12,383 bases of DNA from the NCBI GenBank assembly GCA_025980625.1, contig JAICXG010000066.1, forward strand, positions 1-12,383, given 5' to 3'. The stretch comes from Chthoniobacterales bacterium. GTDB lineage: Bacteria; Verrucomicrobiota; Verrucomicrobiia; Chthoniobacterales; UBA10450. Positions 1 through 8,080 of the stretch are shown here, in pieces. The notes under the pieces were generated by a model that saw nothing but the letters and a program-made list of their open reading frames with translations, was not told the origin of the DNA and did no database searches. Position 1 is the first letter of the stretch. Every line of letters begins with the position of its first letter. The position numbers were made by a program, and so were the translations under genes.

Positions 1-1703
1 ACGGACGCTTTTGCGCCGGCTTTCGCGCGCTCGTAGGCGGCCCGGGCCTCGGCCGCTTGCCCCAGTTTCTCGTAAGCCAGGCCCTCGGTTAGCGCGGCTT
101 CGATCGGCCCGTGCGGTTTTTCCTTCAACTGCTCCTGCGGATACTGGCGGACGGTATCGAGCGCCTCCTGATATCTGCGCTCCAACATCAGCAGGTTGGC
201 TTTGCCGAGGACGGCGTAAACCAGCATCTCAGGATCGATCTTCTGGAAATTGCCGGCGGCCTTCGCCGCGTCGAACTCGGCCAGCTCTGCCTTGCCAACG
301 CTGAGATCGCCCCGGGCCGCGATCGCGAGTTGGACTTTCAGCCCGTGGAAGGTCATTGATTGCGGATTAAGGGCGAGAGCGCGATCGAGCACCCCTTTTG
401 CGGCATCGAACTGGCGCTGCATCTGGTAATTGAAATACAGATTCTGGAGCGGCCAGGTATCTTTCGGATTTAATTCCACCGCCTTCTCGAGGTTGGCGGT
501 TGAGTCTTTCCACTTGCCCTGGCGGCGCTCGATCGCGCCGATCACGAGATAGACTCCCGAATTGTTAGGCAAACCCTCTTTCGCGATCGCAAACTCGCGC
601 AAGGCGGCATCGAAATCTTCCGCGCCGTAGTAAAGCGAGTAGCCCTTGGCGAGGTGAGCTTCGGGTAAGTCGGGATCGAGCTGGAGCGCCTGGCCGGCAA
701 GCTTCTCCGCCTGGTCCCGCTCCGCGTCGGACGGATCGAAGTTGTGATAAATCCAGCTGTGGAGGATGGAGAGATTGGCGATCGCGCGAGTGAATTTCGG
801 GTCGAGCTGAATCGCGCGCTCGTAAAGTTGCTGCGCCTCTTTCAGCCTGGATCGGTCTTCGAGTGAGCCACTGAGCTCGCGAGCTTTGAGAAAAGCGTCA
901 AAGGCCTCACTATTCTCGGTCGCTTTCTGCGTGATTTGTTGCTTTTCGCTCGGCGAAAGTTGCGCGCGCAACTGGTGCGCGATGTTTTGCGCGAGGTCGG
1001 TCTGGATCGCGAAGACATCGGTCAGCTCACGGTCGTAATCCTCCGCCCAAATGTGTTGATCGTTCGTCGCGTTGATGAGCTGCACATTCACCCTCACCCG
1101 GTTGGCTTCGCGCCGCACACTTCCTTCCAGAATCGCGGAAACGCCCAGCTCTTTCCCGATCTGCCGCACACTCTTCGGCTTTCCGCGATACGCCATGACC
1201 GAGGTGCGCGAGATCACCTTCAAATCCCCGATCTTCGAGAGATTGGTGAGAATGTCGTCCTGAATGCCATCGGCGAAAAACGCGTTCTCGGGTTTGTCGC
1301 TGAAATTTTCGAAAGGCAGGACTGCGATCGATTTTCCCATGTTCGCATCGGCGCGGGGGAGGAGAAAGAAGCCGGCGATCGCCGAGACGATCACGCCTGA
1401 GCCAATGAGCAGGGCAAGGTTTCGTCCGCGATGGCGCGCGGCGGTTTCGGGATCGCGACCTGCGGCGAGGGCCGGCGTCGTCTGGATACCTTGCGGAGTG
1501 ACATCGAAAGCCCACGCCAGCATGAGCGCGAGCGGAAAACCGATGAGCAGCAACACGACCGTGAGGCGCAACGACCAGTCCGGCAATTCCCAGGCGGGAA
1601 AGATCGCCGAGGCAAGCTGAATGATGCCGCCGGCCGCGACGATGTAGGCCATCGCGACGCGATACACCTTGCGCCGTTTCAGCTCGTGAAAGAAGGAAGT
1701 CAT
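1..1703 (-). CDS. Membrane-anchored TolB-like/TPR protein, partial (C-terminus outside window)
   Basis: I translated this frame by hand: it is open from an ATG at 1703-1701 to the left edge without a stop (567 codons), so the gene is truncated by the window. The N-terminus (MTSFFHELKRRKVYRVAMAY) is the usual opening of this family, which supports the start. Three hydrophobic stretches follow at about residues 15-35, 47-67 and 95-115, so the protein is probably anchored in the inner membrane. Residues about 124-250 form a TolB-like N-terminal domain (KSIAVLPFENFSD, then FADGIQDDILTNLSKI, VISRTSVMAY and LEGSVRR). From about residue 268 onward there are repeated TPR-like helices, as in YERAIQLDPKFTRA and LEKAVELNPKDTW. 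It lacks the cyclase domain carried by its paralogue at 3244-5721. A structural or signalling scaffold role is inferred; no substrate can be assigned. GGAG lies about 13 bases upstream of the ATG. It faces away from the peptide/dehydrogenase cassette. Confidence 0.88.
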   Translation of the reverse strand, partial: MTSFFHELKRRKVYRVAMAYIVAAGGIIQLASAIFPAWELPDWSLRLTVVLLLIGFPLALMLAWAFDVTPQGIQTTPALAAGRDPETAARHRGRNLALLIGSGVIVSAIAGFFLLPRADANMGKSIAVLPFENFSDKPENAFFADGIQDDILTNLSKIGDLKVISRTSVMAYRGKPKSVRQIGKELGVSAILEGSVRREANRVRVNVQLINATNDQHIWAEDYDRELTDVFAIQTDLAQNIAHQLRAQLSPSEKQQITQKATENSEAFDAFLKARELSGSLEDRSRLKEAQQLYERAIQLDPKFTRAIANLSILHSWIYHNFDPSDAERDQAEKLAGQALQLDPDLPEAHLAKGYSLYYGAEDFDAALREFAIAKEGLPNNSGVYLVIGAIERRQGKWKDSTANLEKAVELNPKDTWPLQNLYFNYQMQRQFDAAKGVLDRALALNPQSMTFHGLKVQLAIAARGDLSVGKAELAEFDAAKAAGNFQKIDPEMLVYAVLGKANLLMLERRYQEALDTVRQYPQEQLKEKPHGPIEAALTEGLAYEKLGQAAEARAAYERAKAGAKAS

Positions 1704-1784
1704 CGCCGGTGGAGTCTCCGCTCTTCCCTCGGTTGGATGCAAGTCCGGGGTGAAACGTTCATCCGGCGGCGACGCAGGCCGCTG

Positions 1785-1913
1785 TTACCCGGTAAACGTC
1801 GCGCCGCCGCGCCTCGTGGAACAACCGGTTTGCGCAGAGAGCGGTCGCATTCACGAGGCGATTTGGGCGGAAGCGAGTGCGCAATTGCACCGTGCGACGA
1901 AAATCGTGCGTCG
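1785..1913. promoter_or_regulatory. Divergent intergenic region with palindromes; candidate control region
   Basis: The non-coding gap 1704-1973 separates the minus-strand TolB/TPR gene from the plus-strand peptide gene. It contains an 11-bp palindrome, TTACC-C-GGTAA (1785-1795), the palindrome GCAATTGC (1881-1888), a direct repeat CGTGCG (1891-1896 and 1905-1910), and a short inverted repeat CGACG/CGTCG (1895-1899 and 1909-1913). I see no convincing -35/-10 pair. That the region carries the two divergent promoters follows only from gene orientation, and the repeats may be chance. Confidence 0.25.
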
Positions 1914-1973
1914 ATCAAGCTCGACAGCTAGTGACTTTATTGATTTTCTCGCGCAAAGAAAGGAACACCAGTA

Positions 1974-2141
1974 ATGGCCACCAAAAAAACACCAAAAGAA
2001 AAGCCACAGGAGATCCGGGGCGAAAGAAAGAATATTATCGATATCTTCAAGAGTATCGAAAAGACTGAAACCGAGTTGCAGCTTGAGCTTAGACGGCTCA
2101 AACAGCACCTCGAGACGAACCGCTTCTATAGGTCAGTCTGA
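1974..2141 (+). CDS. Small charged coiled-coil peptide (55 aa) coupled to the SagB-type dehydrogenase
   Basis: This short reading frame starts at the first ATG after an in-frame stop at 1941-1943. AAAGGA lies nine bases before the ATG, a good ribosome binding site. It ends in TGA at 2139-2141, whose last base is the first base of the next gene's ATG (TGATG), a typical translational-coupling junction. Residues 1-20 are rich in Lys, Glu and Arg and look disordered. Residues 21-46 carry hydrophobics at alternating 4/3 spacing (I21, F25, I28, then L35, L39, L42, L46), an amphipathic or coiled-coil helix. The tail is TNRFYRSV. It has no Cys, a single Gly, no signal peptide and no GG cleavage site. 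I do not recognise the family. Position and coupling suggest a substrate or partner of the dehydrogenase; a RiPP-like precursor is possible but unproven. Confidence 0.65.
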   Translation: MATKKTPKEKPQEIRGERKNIIDIFKSIEKTETELQLELRRLKQHLETNRFYRSV

Positions 2142-3202
2142 TGTCGACTGGCACGAGCCGATTGAGACGGGCTCGGTGCTTAATTGCGTATTGGGAGGGC
2201 ACGCGAGTGGTGTTTCACAACTTCGCGAGACGACTCTCTGTGTCGGCTCGACCGATTACGTGCGACATCCTGCAGTTCTTTGATAAATGGCGAACTCTTG
2301 GGGAAGCCATCGTTCATTTTGAGAGTTACACGGCAGACAGCGTGCGTGCCAGTGTCTCTCAACTTCTGGAGCAAGGGTTGCTTGTCGAGAAGAACTCTCC
2401 TCAAGGGCTGCGTGATGACCGCATTTCCAAGGAGTGGTCTCCCTGGTTGCCCGAAGCGAGCTTTCATTTTTCTACAAAAGATCCGGCTTACGTTCGCGAT
2501 CACTGGACTCTCGCTCGGCAACGATCCGTGTTGTCGAAGACGCCCCAACCTAGAATTTTCAAAACCGTAAGGGGCCAGAAGACAGAACTTCCTGTTTGCA
2601 CGCTCCCGCGCTCCGAATTTTGCCAAGTCCTCATCTCACGGAAAACCCACCGGCAATTCTCTAAGGATCCCCTAACCGTTGAAGCTATGTCTCAATTGCT
2701 GTTCCTCACTTGGAGCGCGATCGGCTATCTTCAGGTACCCGTTTTTGGCAGGTTACTTCACAAGACCAGTCCTTCCGGCGGTGCCCGGCATCCCGGGGAA
2801 GTTTACGTGATGGCCCTGCGCGTCAAGGGTCTCCAACAAGGCATTTATTATTATCACCCGGGACGCCATAATCTTACGATGATCAGTAACAAGGCCACAC
2901 CCTTTCAAGCCTGTCGGTATTGCGCGCATCAACACTATGTAAAAGAAGCGGCTGCGCTCTTCATAATGACGGCTGTATTCCCCCGCACGATGTGGAAATA
3001 TCAACACCCCCGTGCCTACCGCGTTGTCCTTTTGGACGCGGGCCATCTTTGTCAGACGTTCTGCCTCGTCGCGACATGGCTCGGCCTTGCGCCATTCTGC
3101 ACGGCCGCGCTACAAGATACACTCATCGAAAAGGACCTTGGGATAGATGGGATTTCTGAATCGGTGTTGTACGTGGCAGGGGTCGGTCTTCCTCCCGCAT
3201 AA
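2141..3202 (+). CDS. SagB/ThcOx-family FMN-dependent dehydrogenase (putative peptide maturation dehydrogenase)
   Basis: A 353-residue protein. Residues about 10-84 resemble the winged-helix-like N-terminal region of SagB-type enzymes, ending EQGLLVEK. Residues about 160-350 are the nitroreductase-fold FMN domain: SRKTHRQFS (166-174, FMN-phosphate arginines), PSGGARHPGEVYV (211-223, the hallmark SagB stretch), GIYYYHP (234-240), WKYQHPRAYRVVLLDAGH (285-302) and the closing YVAGVG (344-349). SagB enzymes oxidise thiazolines and oxazolines in ribosomal peptides. This sequence is closer, from memory, to the 'putative peptide maturation dehydrogenase' group (TIGR04511) than to streptolysin SagB. 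No YcaO cyclodehydratase or E1-like partner lies in the window, so the substrate is unknown. An odd CRYCAHQH motif (258-265) could bind metal. The start overlaps the upstream peptide stop by one base, so translation is probably coupled. The protein appears soluble. Confidence 0.85.
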   Translation: MSTGTSRLRRARCLIAYWEGTRVVFHNFARRLSVSARPITCDILQFFDKWRTLGEAIVHFESYTADSVRASVSQLLEQGLLVEKNSPQGLRDDRISKEWSPWLPEASFHFSTKDPAYVRDHWTLARQRSVLSKTPQPRIFKTVRGQKTELPVCTLPRSEFCQVLISRKTHRQFSKDPLTVEAMSQLLFLTWSAIGYLQVPVFGRLLHKTSPSGGARHPGEVYVMALRVKGLQQGIYYYHPGRHNLTMISNKATPFQACRYCAHQHYVKEAAALFIMTAVFPRTMWKYQHPRAYRVVLLDAGHLCQTFCLVATWLGLAPFCTAALQDTLIEKDLGIDGISESVLYVAGVGLPPA

Positions 3203-3243
3203 TACTGTCTAGAATCTCACCATCGCCCCGTACCCAGTAGATA

Positions 3244-5721
3244 TCAGTCGCCCGCTCGATGCGCCGATTCCTTAGGGGCCAAGGAGGCGACAATTTTCTC
3301 AAAGCGCGGATCACCGCGCAGCGAATCCCAATAAGGATGCAACTTGAGAAAACCATAACTGAGTAGATTCGGAAACCGCTCTAACTCTGCGATCTGCTCA
3401 ATCGCTAAATCTTTCTCGCCCATACAAGCGTAGACCTGCGCGAGGTTGAGGCGAAAGGACGCGCCATCAACCGCATCTTTGGAGATTGGGAGTAACTCGC
3501 ACGCGCGCCGACCCTCACGCACCGCCTCCTCTTCTCGGTCGAGACCTGCATCAATGATAGCCAGCAAGCTCAGAGCCGCAGTGAAGGCAGGTTGCTTTTG
3601 CAGAGTTTTTTGCACCTCTTCGCGCGCCACGCCAAAAGCCGCTTTTGCCTTGACTGTGTCACCATTGCAGCGTGCAATGACCCCCTCCCAGTAGGCGCGA
3701 GGACAGTTGACGCCGTACGCGGTAAACACTCCACCAGGGGGATAGTGGTTGAGCATGCGAGCGGCGGCGGCCAGGCTGCGTTCACAGAGGGCGTAATCCG
3801 GATCGTCTATCTCGGGCGCAACCTTCGGATCTTCTGAGATTAATGTCGCGAGGGTGTCTTGAAACGGCTTAATGTCCGCCTGCCAATCTAGGGCGATCGC
3901 AGCCTTATTGATTCTTGTCTCCGGGTCACCCGGTATTATTGCCAGTACGCGATCTAAGATTCGCCCTTCCTCGGCATAGAGACGCTGTGCCTGGTAGCTC
4001 AACGCTAATTGTCGGAGCATGAAAAGATTACGTGGATCCAGCTCTAATGCGTGCTCCAGACTTTGCGTGGACTCTTTCCAATGACCTTGCCGGCGCTTGA
4101 TATAGCTCGTGTAAGCTAATACTTCGGCGCTGTTGGATAACGTGCGTTGAGCAATAGCAAGCTCGCTGGCGGCCGCGTCGTAACGTAGGAAGCCATAGTA
4201 GTAATAGATCGCTAAGGCGAGATGAGCTTCGCCCGAGTCGGGTTCAAGCTGCAACGCCGTCCGCACCGCATGGTCAGCCAGCTCAAGACGGGCTGGGCTG
4301 CGGTCGAATCCGAACCAGTAAATAGCCCCATGCAGGCGCGACAGCAGGCACCAGCCTCCCACGAACTGCGGATCGCGGGCGACCGCTCGGTTCAGTAAAT
4401 CGACAGCTTGGGGCAACTTCTCTCTGGCGTGAATTGGGTCAATGACGTCGGACCAAAGCGCCTTAGCCTCTTCATAGAGAGCGAATGCGGTCAGATCCGT
4501 CGTGGGCGGTCTCTCAATCGCAGCCTTTTCACTCGGTGAGATTTCAGCTTTCAGCTGATCAGCAATTGCTTTGGCTATCTCACTCTGGATCGCGAACACG
4601 TCATCGAGTGGCTTATCATAAACTTCCGCCCAGAGATGCGTATCAGTTCGGGCGTCTATGAGTTGGGCAGTTACTCGAACCCGGTTGCCACTGCGTTGGA
4701 CGCTTCCCTCCAGGACATGCGCCACCCCAAGCTGCTTCGCGATCTCGGGCAGGTTGCGTGTCGCGCTAGCCGCGTACCGCATCACGCTGGTGCGGCTGAT
4801 TACTCGTAAGTGAGCGATCTTTGACAGATCTACCAGAATTTCGTCTTGCACGCCGTCGGTGAAGAAGGCGTTCTCTTGATCCGAACTTAAGTTCTCGAAT
4901 GGAAGCACTGCGATGCTCTTCTCGGGTGTTAATGTCTGTGAGCTGCCGAAAAGGTGCGCTCTTTTGGAAAAAAATATTGAAAAACTGATCGCCAACGCGA
5001 GCACAGACAAAGCCAACAAGCCGATCAACAGTGCCTTTGGCCAAGCGGGCCTCCGAATTGGCCTAACCGTGAAATCCAGCGCTTGCTTCCACCATCTCGC
5101 GCACCTGAGCCTGTCAGGAATAGCCGTATTGCCCAAGCCATCTTTGTATAGGTTGACTAGATGAAGCCTGAGCCCGTGTTTAGCCTCGCACTCGCCTAGA
5201 TCGTGTAAGTGAGGCTGCCAGTGACGATATTGAGCCAAGTCATCGGCGATATGTTTGGATAAGAGGATGTGACCGGCGTCGCCGCAATCCATCACCCGCT
5301 GTCCGACGTTGATACCCGCGCCGGCGATATTGATCTGATCGTTCACATCAACCACTTCGTTCACAGGCCCACTGTGAATCCCCATCCGCAGCTGGATTTC
5401 GGGATGCGCGCGCAACCCTTCGCTGATTTGAAGCGCGCAACGGACCGGTTCTTCGGGACTGCGGAAGAACAGCAGCACCATGCCGTCGCCGGTGGGGAGA
5501 CGAATTAGCTTGCCCGTTGCTTCCGCCTCACGAAAGCATTCGGTGCTTCGCACAATTCGATTGAGTCGTTGCATCAACTCTATCTGCTCATTCACCAGCA
5601 GCTTCGAGTAGCCGACGACATCGATGAACAGGAGGTGCGCGATCTCAAGCGCGAGATCAGCCTTTTGATCAGGCTCTGTATGGTGCTCGGGCACGGGGTC
5701 CCCTTTACCGGCAACAAACAT
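3244..5721 (-). CDS. Class III nucleotide-cyclase-like / TolB-like / TPR membrane protein
   Basis: An 825-residue protein. Residues about 27-195 form a class III cyclase homology domain with both metal-site aspartates (D34 in FIDVVGYSKL, D79 in PTGDG) and the transition-state pair N138/R142 (GINVGQRV). The usual purine-selecting Lys and Asp positions appear to be L75 and N131, so cAMP or cGMP production is uncertain. One membrane helix lies at about 230-252. A TolB-like domain follows (about 267-394: KSIAVLPFENLSSD, VLEGSVQRSG), then TPR-like repeats to about residue 790. The domain order suggests a cytosolic cyclase-like sensor or effector with the TolB/TPR part across the membrane (inferred). 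It is convergent with the SagB-type gene, 41 bp away, and co-directional with the ArsR-methyltransferase gene, 77 bp upstream. GGAAG before the ATG supports this start. Cyclase-TPR proteins are also common elsewhere in this phylum, so partnership with the peptide cassette is a hypothesis. Confidence 0.9.
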   Translation of the reverse strand: MFVAGKGDPVPEHHTEPDQKADLALEIAHLLFIDVVGYSKLLVNEQIELMQRLNRIVRSTECFREAEATGKLIRLPTGDGMVLLFFRSPEEPVRCALQISEGLRAHPEIQLRMGIHSGPVNEVVDVNDQINIAGAGINVGQRVMDCGDAGHILLSKHIADDLAQYRHWQPHLHDLGECEAKHGLRLHLVNLYKDGLGNTAIPDRLRCARWWKQALDFTVRPIRRPAWPKALLIGLLALSVLALAISFSIFFSKRAHLFGSSQTLTPEKSIAVLPFENLSSDQENAFFTDGVQDEILVDLSKIAHLRVISRTSVMRYAASATRNLPEIAKQLGVAHVLEGSVQRSGNRVRVTAQLIDARTDTHLWAEVYDKPLDDVFAIQSEIAKAIADQLKAEISPSEKAAIERPPTTDLTAFALYEEAKALWSDVIDPIHAREKLPQAVDLLNRAVARDPQFVGGWCLLSRLHGAIYWFGFDRSPARLELADHAVRTALQLEPDSGEAHLALAIYYYYGFLRYDAAASELAIAQRTLSNSAEVLAYTSYIKRRQGHWKESTQSLEHALELDPRNLFMLRQLALSYQAQRLYAEEGRILDRVLAIIPGDPETRINKAAIALDWQADIKPFQDTLATLISEDPKVAPEIDDPDYALCERSLAAAARMLNHYPPGGVFTAYGVNCPRAYWEGVIARCNGDTVKAKAAFGVAREEVQKTLQKQPAFTAALSLLAIIDAGLDREEEAVREGRRACELLPISKDAVDGASFRLNLAQVYACMGEKDLAIEQIAELERFPNLLSYGFLKLHPYWDSLRGDPRFEKIVASLAPKESAHRAGD

Positions 5722-5723
5722 GT

Positions 5724-5767
5724 CACTTCCGAGCCGCTGGTCGAGTCAAAACGATTACTCGGAAGTG
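5724..5767 (-). promoter_or_regulatory. Perfect 10-bp inverted repeat burying the ribosome binding site of the cyclase gene
   Basis: CACTTCCGAG (5724-5733) and CTCGGAAGTG (5758-5767) are exact reverse complements separated by 24 bases. In the minus-strand transcript the second arm ends two bases before the cyclase ATG and contains GGAAG, the likely Shine-Dalgarno sequence. Pairing would hide it. It lies between the ArsR-methyltransferase stop and the cyclase start, so it could be a translational control hairpin, an operator for a dimeric repressor, or part of a terminator. No T-run follows, which makes a terminator the least likely. The repeat is directly visible; the role is inferred. Confidence 0.5.
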
Positions 5768-5798
5768 GCCGGGCCGGGAAGGGTGATGCGCTATCGAC

Positions 5799-6734
5799 CT
5801 ATTTCACCCCGCTGGCGAAGACGGTTTGGAAATGCGGCTTCTCTTTTTCGCGCGCGACGATGGTGACTTCGATGTCGTTGAAGCCCGCGCCCTCGAGCCA
5901 TTGCTGCAACTGCACTTCACTGAAGCCGAGCCAGTGATCGGCGTAAAGCTCGCGCGCTTTTTCGAAACGATGGCTGAGCAAGTCGAGCACAACGACGCGT
6001 CCACCTTTTTTCAAAAGGCGGTGCGCGGCCGCGATCGCCCGCTCCGGATGGATGGCGTGGTGCAACGCCTGGCTGAAGATGGCGAGATCGATCGAGTTCT
6101 TTTCAATCGGCGGATCCTGAATGTCGCCGAGTCGATACTCGAGGTTTTTGAAGCCGTGCTTCTTTGCCAGCTGCGAACCGAACTCAACCATCTTGGGCGC
6201 GTTGTCGATCGCGATGACTTTTCGCGCCTTCTTTGCCAGTAACTGCGAGAGCGTCCCCTCACCCGCGCCGAGATCGGCCACGACGAGCGGCGGCAACATC
6301 GCAATCATGGTGTGGGCGAGCGCCTGCCAGGAGCGGCCTGGGCAATAGCTCCGCCCGAAACGGCCCGCGAGCTGGTCGAAATATTCGCGCGCTTTGTCCT
6401 GGCGTTTGCGCAGGACGACCTGGAGCGCGCTACGGTCGCGCCGGGTCTCCGGCATCTCGCGCGCGAGGGCGCGCGTCAGCTCGCTCACCTTTTCCCGTCG
6501 CGGATCGAGTTTGTGGCCGTTGGTTAGGCCATAATAAACGTTCTTGCCCGCGCGCCGATCCTCCACCACTCCGGCGCGTTTCAATTGCGCGAGATGACTG
6601 GAGATGCGCGACTGGCCCATCCCCAAAACGTCCTGCAATTCAGCGACTGACAATTCCTCCTGCTCGAGCAGAAGGAGCAGGCGCAAGCGCGTGGGATCGG
6701 CGAGGAGCCGGAGGAAATTAAGAGTTGACGCCAT
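5799..6734 (-). CDS. sahR: ArsR-family regulator fused to a SAM-dependent methyltransferase domain (SahR-type)
   Basis: A 311-residue protein. Residues about 5-75 are an ArsR winged helix (ADPTRLRLLLLLEQEELSV, recognition-helix region GQSRISSHLAQLKRAGVV, wing to VYYGL). Residues about 105-150 link to a class I methyltransferase fold: motif I VADLGAGEG (152-160), acidic residue in AIDN (175-178), LGDIQDP (202-208) and a GGRVVVLDL strand (244-252). SahR proteins, described in Proteobacteria, are ArsR repressors whose methyltransferase-like domain senses S-adenosylhomocysteine and which control ahcY, metK and methionine synthase genes. Here the gene diverges from metK-ahcY, as expected for that role. 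The ArsR metal-binding cysteine pair is absent, arguing against an arsenic or metal sensor. Retained methyltransferase activity cannot be excluded. No good Shine-Dalgarno sequence precedes the ATG. Domain assignment is sure; the SahR name rests on architecture and context. Confidence 0.85.
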   Translation of the reverse strand: MASTLNFLRLLADPTRLRLLLLLEQEELSVAELQDVLGMGQSRISSHLAQLKRAGVVEDRRAGKNVYYGLTNGHKLDPRREKVSELTRALAREMPETRRDRSALQVVLRKRQDKAREYFDQLAGRFGRSYCPGRSWQALAHTMIAMLPPLVVADLGAGEGTLSQLLAKKARKVIAIDNAPKMVEFGSQLAKKHGFKNLEYRLGDIQDPPIEKNSIDLAIFSQALHHAIHPERAIAAAHRLLKKGGRVVVLDLLSHRFEKARELYADHWLGFSEVQLQQWLEGAGFNDIEVTIVAREKEKPHFQTVFASGVK

Positions 6735-6746
6735 GGAAGCCGGACA

Positions 6747-6756
6747 CGATATATCG
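6747..6756. promoter_or_regulatory. Candidate operator palindrome CGATATATCG between the regulator gene and metK
   Basis: CGATATATCG is a perfect 10-bp palindrome 13 bases upstream of the ArsR-type regulator start. A second one, ATCATGAT, lies at 6761-6768. ArsR-family dimers bind short AT-centred palindromes in divergent promoter regions, so this is the best-placed operator candidate for autoregulation and for metK-ahcY control. I have no remembered consensus precise enough to match it to. Confidence 0.35.
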
Positions 6757-6781
6757 ACGCATCATGATCGGTCAATATGTT

Positions 6782-6861
6782 GGTTCGGGCGTTGAAGCGT
6801 TGAACCGACAATACGACCCAATCCGCTTTAACGTTTCAACCCTTCAACGCTGCAACGAACC
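6782..6861. repeat. Long imperfect inverted repeat in the metK leader
   Basis: The left arm (6782-6804) contains GGTTCG and a doubled octamer GCGTTGAAGCGTTGAA. The right arm (6835-6861) contains TTCAACCCTTCAACGC, an unpaired TGCAA, and CGAACC. The arms match as reverse complements except for one mismatch and a bulge, with about 30 bases between them. A shorter local stem GGTTC/GAACC (6782-6786 and 6802-6806) would compete with the long pairing. The right arm ends two bases before the metK ATG. It could be a dispersed palindromic element or a leader control structure. Confidence 0.55.
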
Positions 6862-6863
6862 AC

Positions 6864-8063
<1,200 letters not shown>

Positions 8064-8080
8064 GTTTTGCGAAAATATCT

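Noticed and set aside
936..1931. Several 60-166 codon frames on both strands over the left TolB/TPR gene and its upstream gap
   Set aside because: Hand translation of the minus strand gives one continuous TolB-like/TPR protein across 1-1703, so these are shadows. The part beyond 1703 has no domain or ribosome binding support.
1851..2108. 85-codon minus-strand frame opposite the 55-aa peptide
   Set aside because: Its hydrophobic-aromatic composition is the complement of the Lys-rich AAA/GAA codons of the plus-strand peptide, which has a good ribosome binding site and the TGATG junction.
2083..2626. Alternative frames over the start of the dehydrogenase (66, 128 and minus-strand 148 codons)
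   Set aside because: They overlap the conserved dehydrogenase frame and show no family features.
5826..6721. Plus-strand frames (138 and 162 codons) opposite the ArsR-methyltransferase gene
   Set aside because: The minus strand encodes a complete ArsR plus methyltransferase protein with clear motifs.
6846..6857. ACGCTGCAACGA near the metK start, reminiscent of part of the SAH riboswitch core
   Set aside because: It lies six bases before the ATG, leaving no room for the remaining stems and pseudoknot before the coding region. It is one arm of the local inverted repeat instead.
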